DNA of 49,083 nucleotides from the NCBI RefSeq assembly GCF_000576635.1, contig NZ_AVFL01000039.1, forward strand, positions 1 through 49,083. The letters run 5' to 3'. A program made the translations under genes and the position numbers. Under the pieces are notes generated by a model. The model ran no database searches. It had not been told where the DNA came from and was given only the letters and a program-made list of their open reading frames with translations. Position 1 is the stretch's first letter. Every line of letters begins with the position of its first letter. This document shows, piece after piece, positions 1-7,758 of the stretch. The DNA comes from Skermanella stibiiresistens SB22. GTDB lineage: Bacteria > Pseudomonadota > Alphaproteobacteria > Azospirillales > Azospirillaceae.

Positions 1-31
1 GTCGACCAAAGAAATCCTGAACCAAGACGTC

Positions 32-271
32 ATGAAGCAGGACATGAAGCAGTTCCTGGTGGACCAGCTGTTCGTCGACATGCCGGTCGAGACGATCCGG
101 ACCGACATGGGTCTGGCCAGCGACATCGGCGTGGACTCGCTGGGCTTCACCGAATTGATGGCCCACCTGGAGGACAAGTACGGCGTCAGCATCAGCCAGG
201 ACGAGTTCGTGCCCGACAACTTCCGGAGCATCGACACCGTCATCGCTCTGGTCGTCTCCAAGCTGGCCTGA
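32..271 (+). CDS. acyl carrier protein of a type II FAS-like cluster
   Basis: Small acidic acyl carrier protein that would hold the growing chain on a phosphopantetheine arm. The attachment serine is Ser36 in the motif GVDSLGF, followed by the acidic helix typical of ACPs (ELMAHLEDKYG). The length of 79 aa is normal. The reading frame is open back to the window edge and the upstream codons read STKEILNQDV, so a start one or two bases before the window (M-STKEIL) is possible; two internal ATGs (32 and 44) sit in a short duplicated ATGAAGCAG sequence. No convincing ribosome site precedes either. It is the first visible gene of an operon of synthases and hotdog enzymes. The family call is secure; the exact start is not. 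Confidence 0.9.
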   Translation: MKQDMKQFLVDQLFVDMPVETIRTDMGLASDIGVDSLGFTELMAHLEDKYGVSISQDEFVPDNFRSIDTVIALVVSKLA

Positions 272-276
272 CCTGA

Positions 277-741
277 ATGACCGGCCCGGAAGTCATGACG
301 GAAACGGCAACCCTGGCACGGGTGCGTCTGGCGGTAGCGGACGTGCTCTACGGCCACCGGGTTTGCCCGGCGGAGGTGGACGGCTTCAACGTCGTCCATT
401 TCTCGAACTACCTGCGCTGGGTGAGCGCCGCGCTGATGGAACTGTTCGAGAAGGCGGGACTTGGGCCCGGCCGGTTCAGCGACGGCACCGTCGAGATCCG
501 GGTCGGCCGCGCCCAGATGGCCTACATGGCGTCGGCCCGCCTGGGCGACACGATCGAGGCGTCGATCCGCTCGGTCGAATTCGACCGGTCCAGCATGATC
601 CTGGGCTGCGCCGTCCACAGCGGCGGTCGTGTCCTGACGCGGGGCCGCCTGACCATCGCCTTCGTCCAGTCCGCCACCGGCGCCCTGACGCCGGTCCCCG
701 ACGAGGTGCGCGCCGCGCTGGCGCGGGGGAGGGCGGCATGA
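277..741 (+). CDS. hotdog-fold acyl-(ACP/CoA) thioesterase, 4-hydroxybenzoyl-CoA thioesterase-like
   Basis: A 154-residue single-domain hotdog protein of the YbgC/4-hydroxybenzoyl-CoA thioesterase type. The region AEVDGFNVVHFSNYLRWV matches the family's first strand and helix, where D-x-x-x-x-V-H-x-x-x-Y usually carries the catalytic Asp, and later strands (RVGRAQMAYMASARLGD) fit the hotdog sheet. It probably releases or transfers the acyl chain from the ACP, or edits stalled chains. ATG 277 is six bases past the ACP stop; an internal ATG at 295 is an alternative start. The stop overlaps the next start (ATGA at 738-741), implying translational coupling. Substrate cannot be read from the sequence. 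Confidence 0.8.
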   Translation: MTGPEVMTETATLARVRLAVADVLYGHRVCPAEVDGFNVVHFSNYLRWVSAALMELFEKAGLGPGRFSDGTVEIRVGRAQMAYMASARLGDTIEASIRSVEFDRSSMILGCAVHSGGRVLTRGRLTIAFVQSATGALTPVPDEVRAALARGRAA

Positions 742-1907
742 CCAGGCGACGGGCAGTTTCGGGGGCGGCCGTCACGGGGGCCGGCATGGTCACCTGCCTG
801 GGCCGCGATCCGGACATCGTCTGGTCGCGGCTGATGGCCGGGCTGTCCGGCATTTCCCGGATCACGATGTTCGACACCAGCCAGTGCCTCAACCAGCGCG
901 GCGGCGAGATCAAGGACGCGCTGCCGGCCGATGGCGGCCCGCGGATGGCGGCCCTGCTCGACGCGGCGTTCCGTTCGGCCCTCGCCGACGCCGGCCTGTC
1001 GGTCGACGACCTCAAGGCGAGGCGCGCCGCCCTGGTGGTCGGGTCGAGCTTCGGCAACATCTTCCAGACCGAGAAGGGCCCGGTCGAACTGGACCACTAT
1101 GTCAAGCCGCTGCTGCGCGACCTGGGCCTGGACATTCCGGTGCTGAGCGTCTCGTCCGCCTGCTCGTCGGGCAGCGACGCCATCGCCACCGGGGCCGACC
1201 TGCTGGACTTCGCCGGCTTCGACATCGTCCTGTGCGGCGGCGTCGATGTGCTGGACATCTACAAGATGGTCGGGCACTCGGCCTTGGGAACACTGTCGCC
1301 GACCCGCTGCACGCCGTTCTCGGCGGATGGCGACGGCACGGCGCTGGGGGAGGGGGCCGCGTTGCTGGTGCTGGAACGGGCCTCCGGCGCCGCCCTGCGA
1401 GGTGGTCATGTCCGCGCCATCCTGACCAGCCGAGCCTCCACCACCGACACCAACACCCTGACCTCGCCCGACCTGACGGGTGCCGGCGCCATGCGGGCGA
1501 TCTCCAACGCGCTGGTCCAGACCGGCGCCGCCGTCGACGGGATCGCCTACATCAACGCCCATGGCTCCGGGACCCACGTCAACGACGCGATGGAGGCGCA
1601 GGTCTACGCCGGCATGTTCGCCCGGACCCGGCCGGCGATCTCGTCCACCAAGGCGGCGTTCGGCCACACGCTGGGAGCGACGGGGGCGATCGAGGCGGCG
1701 ATCTCGATCATGGCGCTGGAACGGGGCGAGGCTCCGCCGACCTCCGGTCTCGCCACCGTCCACGAGGACTGGCGCGCCGCCGCCGTCACGCTTGCCGGCC
1801 AACCGGCGCCCCTGCCGGATGGCAAGCTGGCGCTGAGCGTCACCTACGGCTTCGGTGGCGCCAATGTCGCGCTGCTGTTCCGCCAGCCGGAGGCCGTGAC
1901 GCGATGA
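738..1907 (+). CDS. beta-ketoacyl-ACP synthase (KAS II-like condensing enzyme)
   Basis: Condensing enzyme of 389 aa with the complete Cys-His-His triad: Cys142 in SVSSACSSGSDA, His275 in INAHGSGTHVND and His310 in STKAAFGHTLGATGA. It would catalyse decarboxylative Claisen condensation of malonyl-ACP with an acyl primer. The frame is open upstream, but the start at 738 overlaps the thioesterase stop as ATGA and gives the expected N-terminus (AAVTGAGMVTCLG). A second, shorter KS-like protein at 5431 could pair with it as a KS/chain-length-factor dimer. Confident as a functional KS; chain length and primer specificity are unknown. Confidence 0.92.
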   Translation: MTRRRAVSGAAVTGAGMVTCLGRDPDIVWSRLMAGLSGISRITMFDTSQCLNQRGGEIKDALPADGGPRMAALLDAAFRSALADAGLSVDDLKARRAALVVGSSFGNIFQTEKGPVELDHYVKPLLRDLGLDIPVLSVSSACSSGSDAIATGADLLDFAGFDIVLCGGVDVLDIYKMVGHSALGTLSPTRCTPFSADGDGTALGEGAALLVLERASGAALRGGHVRAILTSRASTTDTNTLTSPDLTGAGAMRAISNALVQTGAAVDGIAYINAHGSGTHVNDAMEAQVYAGMFARTRPAISSTKAAFGHTLGATGAIEAAISIMALERGEAPPTSGLATVHEDWRAAAVTLAGQPAPLPDGKLALSVTYGFGGANVALLFRQPEAVTR

Positions 1908-3001
1908 GCGATACCTCGACGAACGGCGATTGCCGGAATGACGTTTCTCAAATGAAAACGATCGCGGTCACCGGAGCCAGCGGCTTCGTTGGCAGCGCCA
2001 TGATCGCCTCGTTCCTGCTGGACGACGCGCCGCTCCGGGTGCTGTCGCTGGCCCATGACGATCTCGACGGAAGCCGCGTCCGCCAAGCCGTCGCCAAGGC
2101 GCTGGCCGGGTTCGGCGGTTCGCCCGACCGGGTGGCCGCGATCGAGCCGGTCGCGATCGACCTGACCAAGGCGGAGGAAGCCGCCGCCGTGCTGGCCGGC
2201 ATCGAGGCCGACGAGCTGTGGCACGTCGCGGCGCACATGAGCTACGACCCGCTGCGGATCGCCGAGGCCTTCGCCTTCAACGCGGTCGGCACCACGCGGC
2301 TGATGCTGGCGACCGGCCGGGTGGGGCGTTTCTACTTCGTCTCGACCACCGGCGTCGCCGGCCCTGGCGACCGCGATCGTGTCGGCCAGGTGATCCCGGA
2401 ATGCCCGCTGGTGGAGTTCGAAGCGATCAACCCCTACACGGTGTCGAAGGCCATGGCGGAACACATGCTGTGGACAGCCGGCGCGGAGAGGGGAATTCCG
2501 CTGACCGTGCTCCGCCTGGGATCGGTGATCGGCCATAGCCGGACCGGCTGGGTCAACGACACCCGCTACGGCTACTACTCGTACCTGCAGGCGTTCAAGC
2601 GGTTCCTGGGCCGCGAGCCGGTGTTCAGCGTCGACATCGATCCGGATCGGACGTTTCCCGTGATCCACATCGACCACATGGCCGACCTCTGCCATCGCCT
2701 GCGCGCCCGGACCCATCCCGGCGACCGCGAGGTCTTCCACATCTGCGATACCAGCCTGATGACGGTGGCCGAGCATTTCCAGGTGTTCGAGGAGGTCACG
2801 GGAGGGCGCATCAAGATCGCCTTCGGTCCCGGAGCGAAGAGTTTCAACCAGGTCTTCAACAAGGTCAACGCCGACAACAACCGCTTCATGGGTACCCGCC
2901 ACAGCTTCGACATGACGAAGCTGGGCGAGGCGGTCGGCGAGATCCCGAAGCTCGAAAGGAGCGGCCTGGAGGCCGTGATCACCGCCTATGTCAATTCCTG
3001 A
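1904..3001 (+). CDS. NAD(P)-dependent extended SDR, epimerase / thioester-reductase-like
   Basis: Extended short-chain dehydrogenase of 365 aa. The N-terminal Rossmann motif is TGASGFVGSAM (GxxGxxG type) and the catalytic pair is in NPYTVSKAMAE (Tyr-x-x-x-Lys). The stretch ADELWHVAAHMSYD resembles NAD-binding-4 proteins that reduce acyl thioesters to aldehydes or alcohols, but sugar epimerases share it, so either reductive chain release or modification of a head group is possible. ATG 1904 overlaps the KS stop; an in-frame ATG at 1952 starts exactly before the Rossmann fold (MKTIAVTGAS) and is an equally good start. The end overlaps the next gene by 14 bases. Confidence 0.75.
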   Translation: MSDTSTNGDCRNDVSQMKTIAVTGASGFVGSAMIASFLLDDAPLRVLSLAHDDLDGSRVRQAVAKALAGFGGSPDRVAAIEPVAIDLTKAEEAAAVLAGIEADELWHVAAHMSYDPLRIAEAFAFNAVGTTRLMLATGRVGRFYFVSTTGVAGPGDRDRVGQVIPECPLVEFEAINPYTVSKAMAEHMLWTAGAERGIPLTVLRLGSVIGHSRTGWVNDTRYGYYSYLQAFKRFLGREPVFSVDIDPDRTFPVIHIDHMADLCHRLRARTHPGDREVFHICDTSLMTVAEHFQVFEEVTGGRIKIAFGPGAKSFNQVFNKVNADNNRFMGTRHSFDMTKLGEAVGEIPKLERSGLEAVITAYVNS

Positions 3002-3443
3002 CAATCCCGCCCCTGGAAACTCCGTTCCAGCGGGCGTGATCCCGCGCGACTGGCCGATCGACCGCGTGGTCGAGCGCGAGCCGGGCCGGAAATGCGTCGC
3101 CCTGAAATACCTGTCGTTCAGCGATCCGATCTTCACCGAGCATTTTCCCGGGATGCCCATCTATCCCGGCTCCATGGTGCTCAACAGCGTCTTCGCGACC
3201 GGCCGGGCGATGATGGAGGGCGGGCCGGCCGCCTGGCGCGTGGCGGGGGTCAAGCGCGCCGCCTTCCGCCGTCCCAGCCTGCCGGGCCGCGTGCTGACCA
3301 TCATCGCGACCGTCGACGCCGAGATCCCTCCGGGCGCCATGGCGGAGGTCCGCTACAGCCTGAGCGACGGACATCCGGCGCCGCTTGGCAACGGCGCCTT
3401 CTTGCTGGAACCAGTGGCCCCGTTGGAACCGGTGGCGTCATGA
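2988..3443 (+). CDS. FabZ/FabA-like 3-hydroxyacyl-ACP dehydratase (hotdog)
   Basis: A 151-aa hotdog protein with the FabZ-type motif HFPGMPIYPGSMVLNS (family form H-F-P-G-x-P-x-x-P-G), where the His is catalytic, followed by the helix that in FabZ carries the acidic residue. It would remove water from 3-hydroxyacyl-ACP in the elongation cycle. The start lies inside the end of the preceding SDR gene, and its stop overlaps the FabG-like start at 3440. The usual catalytic Glu of FabZ is not clearly present (the helix reads LNSVFATGRAMM), so activity may be altered, or the protein may act as a partner of the hotdog protein at 5021. Confidence 0.75.
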   Translation: MSIPDNPAPGNSVPAGVIPRDWPIDRVVEREPGRKCVALKYLSFSDPIFTEHFPGMPIYPGSMVLNSVFATGRAMMEGGPAAWRVAGVKRAAFRRPSLPGRVLTIIATVDAEIPPGAMAEVRYSLSDGHPAPLGNGAFLLEPVAPLEPVAS

Positions 3444-4189
3444 CGGACCCGGAGAGCGTTCCGAGGAAGCTGGCGATCGTGACCGGCGGCAGCCGGGGCA
3501 TCGGCCGCGTCATCACCGCCGTGCTGGTCGAGGCCGGCTACGACGTGCGGTTCACCTATCGGACCAGCGGGGAAGAGGCCCGCTCGCTGGAGGCCGAACT
3601 GCCCGGCCGCGTCCGGGGGTCCAGTGTGGACGGCACCGACGCCGGAGCGGTCTCCACCTTCGTCGGCATGGTCCAGGACGAGGGCGACATTGCCTTGCTG
3701 GTCAACAACGCCGGCGTCACCAAGGACAATCTGGTCGATCGCATCGGGGCGGACGAGGTCCGCTCGGTGATCGACAACAACCTGTGCGCCACCGTGCATT
3801 TCTGCCGTTCGGTGCTGCCCCGGATGCGGCGCGCCCGGTTCGGCGACATCGTCAACATCTCGTCGCTCGCCAGCGGCAACGTCCGGCCGGGCAACGCCCT
3901 GTACGGCGCGTCCAAGGCGGCGGTCGAGCGGTTCACCCAGTCGCTGGCGATCGAGTGCGCCCGCTCGAACATCGCGGTCAACACGGTGGCGCCGGGCTTC
4001 GTCGAGACCGAGCTGACGGCGTCGTTCCTGGACGGCCAAGCCCGGCGCGACCTGCTGGCGCGCATTCCGCTCCGCCACCTGACGACGGCGCGCGAGGTGG
4101 CCGAGGCGGTGCTGCTGCTGGCCGCGCGCCGGCCCCTGCTGATCGGCGTCACCCTGCCGGTCGGCGGCGGCGGCCACATCATCACTTGA
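3440..4189 (+). CDS. fabG: 3-oxoacyl-ACP reductase, FabG-like classical SDR
   Basis: Classical SDR of 249 aa. The cofactor loop is TGGSRGIGR (residues 15-23), NNAG lies at 89-92, the Ser of NISSLASG near 141, and Tyr155/Lys159 in YGASKAAVERF. These match FabG 3-ketoacyl-ACP reductases, which reduce the condensation product with NADPH. The annotated start overlaps the preceding stop (ATGA), although the frame is open far upstream. Within this operon it supplies the keto-reduction step between condensing enzyme and dehydratase. It is probably a pathway-dedicated paralogue rather than the housekeeping FabG. Confidence 0.88.
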   Translation: MTDPESVPRKLAIVTGGSRGIGRVITAVLVEAGYDVRFTYRTSGEEARSLEAELPGRVRGSSVDGTDAGAVSTFVGMVQDEGDIALLVNNAGVTKDNLVDRIGADEVRSVIDNNLCATVHFCRSVLPRMRRARFGDIVNISSLASGNVRPGNALYGASKAAVERFTQSLAIECARSNIAVNTVAPGFVETELTASFLDGQARRDLLARIPLRHLTTAREVAEAVLLLAARRPLLIGVTLPVGGGGHIIT

Positions 4190-4202
4190 GCCCACATCAT
4201 CA
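4174..4202 (+). repeat. 11-bp direct repeat across the fabG-like/fabI-like junction
   Basis: CCACATCATCA occurs at 4174-4184 and again at 4192-4202, spanning the stop codon of the ketoreductase and the leader of the enoyl reductase. It looks like a small local duplication that gave this junction its 31-base spacer, whereas neighbouring genes overlap. Confidence 0.5.
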
Positions 4203-4220
4203 TTGGGAGAGATCGGGAAA

Positions 4221-5024
4221 ATGACGGGAATGATGGCCGGCAAGGCCGGGCTGATCGTCGGGGTCGCCAACCAGCGATCGATCGCCTGGGGCATCGCTCA
4301 GACCTTGCGGAACCAAGGGGCCACGATCGGCCTGACCTACGCCAACGCGCAGATCGAAAAGCAGCTGCGGGGATTGGCCCCGCGCCTGGGCGTCGAGTTC
4401 CTGGCGCCCTGTGATGTCCGCGACGACGACCAGATCAAGGCCGCCTGCGACGGCTTCGCCGAGCGGCATGGCGGCATCGACTTCCTGGTCCACGCGGTGG
4501 CCTTCGCGGCCGGCGACGAACTGGCGAACGGCTTCATCAACACCAGCCGCGCCGCGTTCGTGCTGACGCTGGACGTCAGCGCCTATTCGCTGGTGTCGCT
4601 GTGCCGCCACGCCCGGCCGCACTTCAAGCCCGGCTCCAGCGTGCTGTCGCTGTCGTACCTGGGGTCGGACCGGGTCTGCGTCGGCTACAATCTGATGGGG
4701 GTCGCCAAGGCGGCGCTGGAATCCGCCAGCCGCTATCTGGCCGCCGACCTGGGCGCCGACGGCGTACGTGTCAATGTGATCTCGTCGGGTCCCGTCCGGA
4801 CGCTGGCGGCGCTGGGCCTGCCCAGCTTCCGCGAGATGCTGGAGAAGCGGGCGAGCCAGTCGCCGCTGCCCTACAATGTCTCGCTGGCGGATATCGGCAA
4901 CTCCGCCTTGTTCCTGCTGAGCGACATGTCGCGGTCGACCACCGGCTCGATCGTCTGGGTCGATGGCGGCTACAACATCATGGGCTCCTGGAGCGAGGCT
5001 GACGCCCGGGCCGGTGCCGCATGA
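4221..5024 (+). CDS. fabI: enoyl-ACP reductase, FabI-like
   Basis: NADH-dependent enoyl-ACP reductase of 267 aa. It has the FabI cofactor loop GVANQRSIAWG near residues 14-24 and active-site residues Tyr146, Tyr156 and Lys163 in SYLGSDRVCVGYNLMGVAK, the same spacing and numbering as Escherichia coli FabI. It saturates the trans-2-enoyl chain, so the product is likely at least partly saturated, unlike an aryl polyene. ATG 4221 is chosen because it follows GGGAGAGATCGGGAAA; a TTG at 4203 is in frame but less likely. The spacing to the previous gene is 31 bases and its stop overlaps the next start. Probably a dedicated second FabI; triclosan-type sensitivity cannot be judged. Confidence 0.92.
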   Translation: MTGMMAGKAGLIVGVANQRSIAWGIAQTLRNQGATIGLTYANAQIEKQLRGLAPRLGVEFLAPCDVRDDDQIKAACDGFAERHGGIDFLVHAVAFAAGDELANGFINTSRAAFVLTLDVSAYSLVSLCRHARPHFKPGSSVLSLSYLGSDRVCVGYNLMGVAKAALESASRYLAADLGADGVRVNVISSGPVRTLAALGLPSFREMLEKRASQSPLPYNVSLADIGNSALFLLSDMSRSTTGSIVWVDGGYNIMGSWSEADARAGAA

Positions 5025-5434
5025 CCCGCTACCTGGACCTGTGCGGCGAGCAGAGGGTGCGGAACGGGGTGTTCGTGGCGCCCCTGCGGCCCGAAAGCTA
5101 CCGCGCCGAGCACGATCCCGAATTCGCCGAGGCCGGCATACCGGTCTACGTGCTGGTCGAGGCGATGGCCCAGCACGCCTGCCGCGCCAGCGGCACGGTG
5201 CTGTTCGAGGGACGGCGCGCCGTGCCGGCCCAGATCACCAATCTGGTGCTGGCGCCGGTGCCGGCCGGCGGCGAATACACCCTGGTGGCGACCGTCGGCA
5301 GCCGCGGCCAATTCGGCTCGGTCCGCTGCGAATTGCGCGACACCCAAGGCGCCGTGCTGGCGTCGGGAACCTTCATGACCTCGGCCATCACCGCGGCGAT
5401 CGAGCCGCGCGGCGCCGGCGAGGTGGCGGCATGA
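5021..5434 (+). CDS. hotdog dehydratase-like protein (ApeP/FabA-like)
   Basis: A 137-aa single hotdog domain. The helix region IPVYVLVEAMAQHACRASG carries the E-x-M-A-Q pattern of the FabA/FabZ-like and ApeP-type 3-hydroxyacyl-ACP dehydratases, followed by the strand pattern AQITNLVLAPVPAG. It is therefore a second dehydratase, or the acidic-residue-bearing half of a heteromeric dehydratase with the protein at 2988, which has the His motif. The start overlaps the FabI stop (ATGA) and the stop overlaps the next start. The fold assignment is good; the function rests on context. Confidence 0.7.
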   Translation: MTRYLDLCGEQRVRNGVFVAPLRPESYRAEHDPEFAEAGIPVYVLVEAMAQHACRASGTVLFEGRRAVPAQITNLVLAPVPAGGEYTLVATVGSRGQFGSVRCELRDTQGAVLASGTFMTSAITAAIEPRGAGEVAA

Positions 5435-6213
5435 TCACGACATTGGGGGTGGCCGGCGCCGTCACCGCGACCTTGCACGGCTTTGGCGCGGAAGGGCTGG
5501 CGGCGATGGCCGCGGAGGGTCCCTTCGACCGGGCCGTGATGCGGCCGCCGTCGCTGAAGGGCAAGGTGCTGGAGATCGATCCGGCGACGGCCCTGTCCGC
5601 CGCCGCCTGCGCCCGGCTCCGACCCCGCATGGAGGGGATCGCCGATCACCGGATCGGCATCGTGGTCGCCAGCCGGATCGGCAATTACCAGATCCTGAAC
5701 AGCTTTTCCGGCAAGGTCCGGCGCGGCGGACGCTCGCCGGTGCAGTTCTCGGGATCCGGCTACAATGTCTGCGCCGGCGTCGCCGCCATGGCGGCCGGCG
5801 TCAACGGCCCGTCGCTGGCGCTGGCCGGCGGTTCGGCCAACCTGGGAGACGCGCTCGGCGTCGCCGCCTTCGACATGCTGCGCGGCGACGCCGACGCGAT
5901 GATCGTCGGTGTCGTGGCGGTCGAGCCGGGTGGCAAGGTGGGAGCGGCCACCTTCCTGGCCGTGACCGCGACACCCCGAACCGGCGCGCCCGCCCTGCGG
6001 CTCGCCACGGAGCCCGTTGGGGAGGTCGGCGCGGAGCCCGCCACCCTGCCCCTGCCCGGCACCGCCGCCGCGTCGCTGCTGGCGCGGCTGCCCGAACTGG
6101 TCATGCCCTTCTCGCTCGTCATGGCGCTGGACGGCGACGCGTTCCTGGAGCCCGGCCATTTCGATTTCCCCGACGCCGCCGTCGTCAGGCGCGTCGACCT
6201 GACACACGCTTGA
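5431..6213 (+). CDS. short ketosynthase-like protein, putative chain-length factor (ApeC-like)
   Basis: A 260-aa protein with only the N-terminal half of the thiolase fold. FSGSGYNVCAGVAAMAAGVN, GPSLALAGGSANLGDALG and LRGDADAMIVG follow the ketosynthase order (substrate loop, nucleophile elbow, GDAD helix). The catalytic Cys position of the ACASG elbow appears as Ser in AGGSANLG, and the C-terminal His residues are absent, so it should not condense by itself. Short KS-like proteins (Ketoacyl-synt_2 type) act as chain-length partners in aryl polyene synthases; pairing with the KS at 738 is inferred. The frame is open upstream to 4963, but ATG 5431 overlaps the previous stop. Confidence 0.7.
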   Translation: MITTLGVAGAVTATLHGFGAEGLAAMAAEGPFDRAVMRPPSLKGKVLEIDPATALSAAACARLRPRMEGIADHRIGIVVASRIGNYQILNSFSGKVRRGGRSPVQFSGSGYNVCAGVAAMAAGVNGPSLALAGGSANLGDALGVAAFDMLRGDADAMIVGVVAVEPGGKVGAATFLAVTATPRTGAPALRLATEPVGEVGAEPATLPLPGTAAASLLARLPELVMPFSLVMALDGDAFLEPGHFDFPDAAVVRRVDLTHA

Positions 6214-6227
6214 CGGAGTGTTCGATA

Positions 6228-7745
6228 ATGCTTGAGCAAGTTTTGGAACGCGAGGCGGTGGCCTCGGACGTCCCGTTGATCTCCGCCCCGACGGTCTCCG
6301 CGCCGTCGGTCGAGGAATGGTTCGCCTGGGCGCGGACCAGCGACAGCGTCGTGGTGGACCGGACCGGGAGCGAGGTCTCGACCCATCGGCTGAGCGATCT
6401 GGTGGCCCAGGCCGAACGCGACGGCGCGAAGTGGAGGACGCTCGGCATCTCGGCCGGAACGCCGGTGATGTTGTCCTGTGGCACCAACCTGACCTTCATC
6501 CGCCATCTGCTGGCGCTGCTCCACATCGGCGCGGTGCCGGTGCCGATCTCCAACCTGTTGCCATCCGCGTCCTATGACACGGTGCGCGAGCTGGTCAAGC
6601 CGGGTGCCGTCGTGGCCCCGTCCAACCGCCTGCGCCACTTCCCGTCGCTCGAGAACGTCGAGCATCCGTTCGGCGAGGACACGGCGCTGCTGTTCGACCG
6701 GGCCAACCTGGTTCCCCGGTCGGAACTGGCGGGTTGCCTGATCATCCTGTCTTCGGGATCGACCGGGGTTCCGAAGGCGGTGGTCCACCGGGCGGAGAGC
6801 GCCTTCATGAACGCCGGGCTGCACGCCGCGTCGATCGATTTCGAGCCGGGCGGCCGCCTGTTGCTGGCCCTGCCGGCCTACTTCTCCTATGGCCTGATCG
6901 CCGGCGTCATCGCGGCCATGATGTCGCGTAAGGACATCATCCTAAACGAGCATCCGTTCTCGGCCAGCAACTGGTTCAAGGTGTGCGACGAGGAACGGGT
7001 CAGCCTGTTCGCGACGACACCGTTCCAGTTGCGGAAACTGCTGGCGGTCGGGCGGCCGTTCCCGGCGTCGCTCAAGAAGATGACGATCGGCGGCGACCGC
7101 GTCATGCCGGCCGACCTGGAGGCGCTGCGCCGCGTCTACACCGGCAAGATCTACCTGACCTACGGCCTGTCCGAGGCGGGCCCGCGCGTCTTCACCAACC
7201 TGCTGGGAGACGACCGCCAGTCATGGGGCACGGCGGGCGTGCCGATGGAGGGGATCGAGGTCGCGCTGAACGAGCCCGAGCGGCGCGATGGGGTCGAGAT
7301 TGGCGAGCTGCTGGTCAGGACCCCGACCGCCATGGCCGGATACTTGGGCGAAACCGGTTTCAACCGCGACGACTTCATAAAGCCGTTCGGCGAGGACGGA
7401 GGAGAGTGGCTGCGCACCCACGATGTCTTCATCCACGATCCGGCGACCGACACCTACCGGTACCTGGAGCGGCGGAAGAAGGTGATCGTGTCGGGCGGCG
7501 AGAAGCTGTCCGCCGGCTATATCCGCGAGATCCTGCTGCAGCATCCGCAGATCGCCCAGGCGGTCGTGACGGCCCGGGCCGACGCGGATCTGGGAGAGGT
7601 CCCCGTGGCCGAGATCCAGGTGACGATCGGCGCGATGGAGCCGTCGGCGGCGGAGCTGACCAAGTGGTGCCGCCAGCGCCTGCGCCTGATCGAGATCCCC
7701 CGCGAGTTCCGTTTCACCGACGTCCTCAAGGTCGTCAACAAGTAA
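6228..7745 (+). CDS. AMP-forming acyl-CoA/ACP synthetase (ANL superfamily)
   Basis: Adenylating ligase of 505 aa. The phosphate-binding motif is LSSGSTGVPKAVVH (about residues 174-187), the adenine/carboxylate motif LTYGLSEAGPR, the hinge region RTHDVFI followed by RYLERRKKVIVSGGEK, and a C-terminal Lys in LKVVNK, where the catalytic Lys of ANL enzymes sits. It activates a carboxylic acid and loads it onto CoA or the cluster ACP, supplying a primer or recycling a product. ATG 6228 has GGAG ten bases upstream; an in-frame TTG at 6210 overlaps the previous stop and cannot be excluded. ApeH-type ligases hold the same position in aryl polyene clusters. Substrate unknown. Confidence 0.85.
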   Translation: MLEQVLEREAVASDVPLISAPTVSAPSVEEWFAWARTSDSVVVDRTGSEVSTHRLSDLVAQAERDGAKWRTLGISAGTPVMLSCGTNLTFIRHLLALLHIGAVPVPISNLLPSASYDTVRELVKPGAVVAPSNRLRHFPSLENVEHPFGEDTALLFDRANLVPRSELAGCLIILSSGSTGVPKAVVHRAESAFMNAGLHAASIDFEPGGRLLLALPAYFSYGLIAGVIAAMMSRKDIILNEHPFSASNWFKVCDEERVSLFATTPFQLRKLLAVGRPFPASLKKMTIGGDRVMPADLEALRRVYTGKIYLTYGLSEAGPRVFTNLLGDDRQSWGTAGVPMEGIEVALNEPERRDGVEIGELLVRTPTAMAGYLGETGFNRDDFIKPFGEDGGEWLRTHDVFIHDPATDTYRYLERRKKVIVSGGEKLSAGYIREILLQHPQIAQAVVTARADADLGEVPVAEIQVTIGAMEPSAAELTKWCRQRLRLIEIPREFRFTDVLKVVNK

Positions 7746-7758
7746 GGGAGCGACGGCC

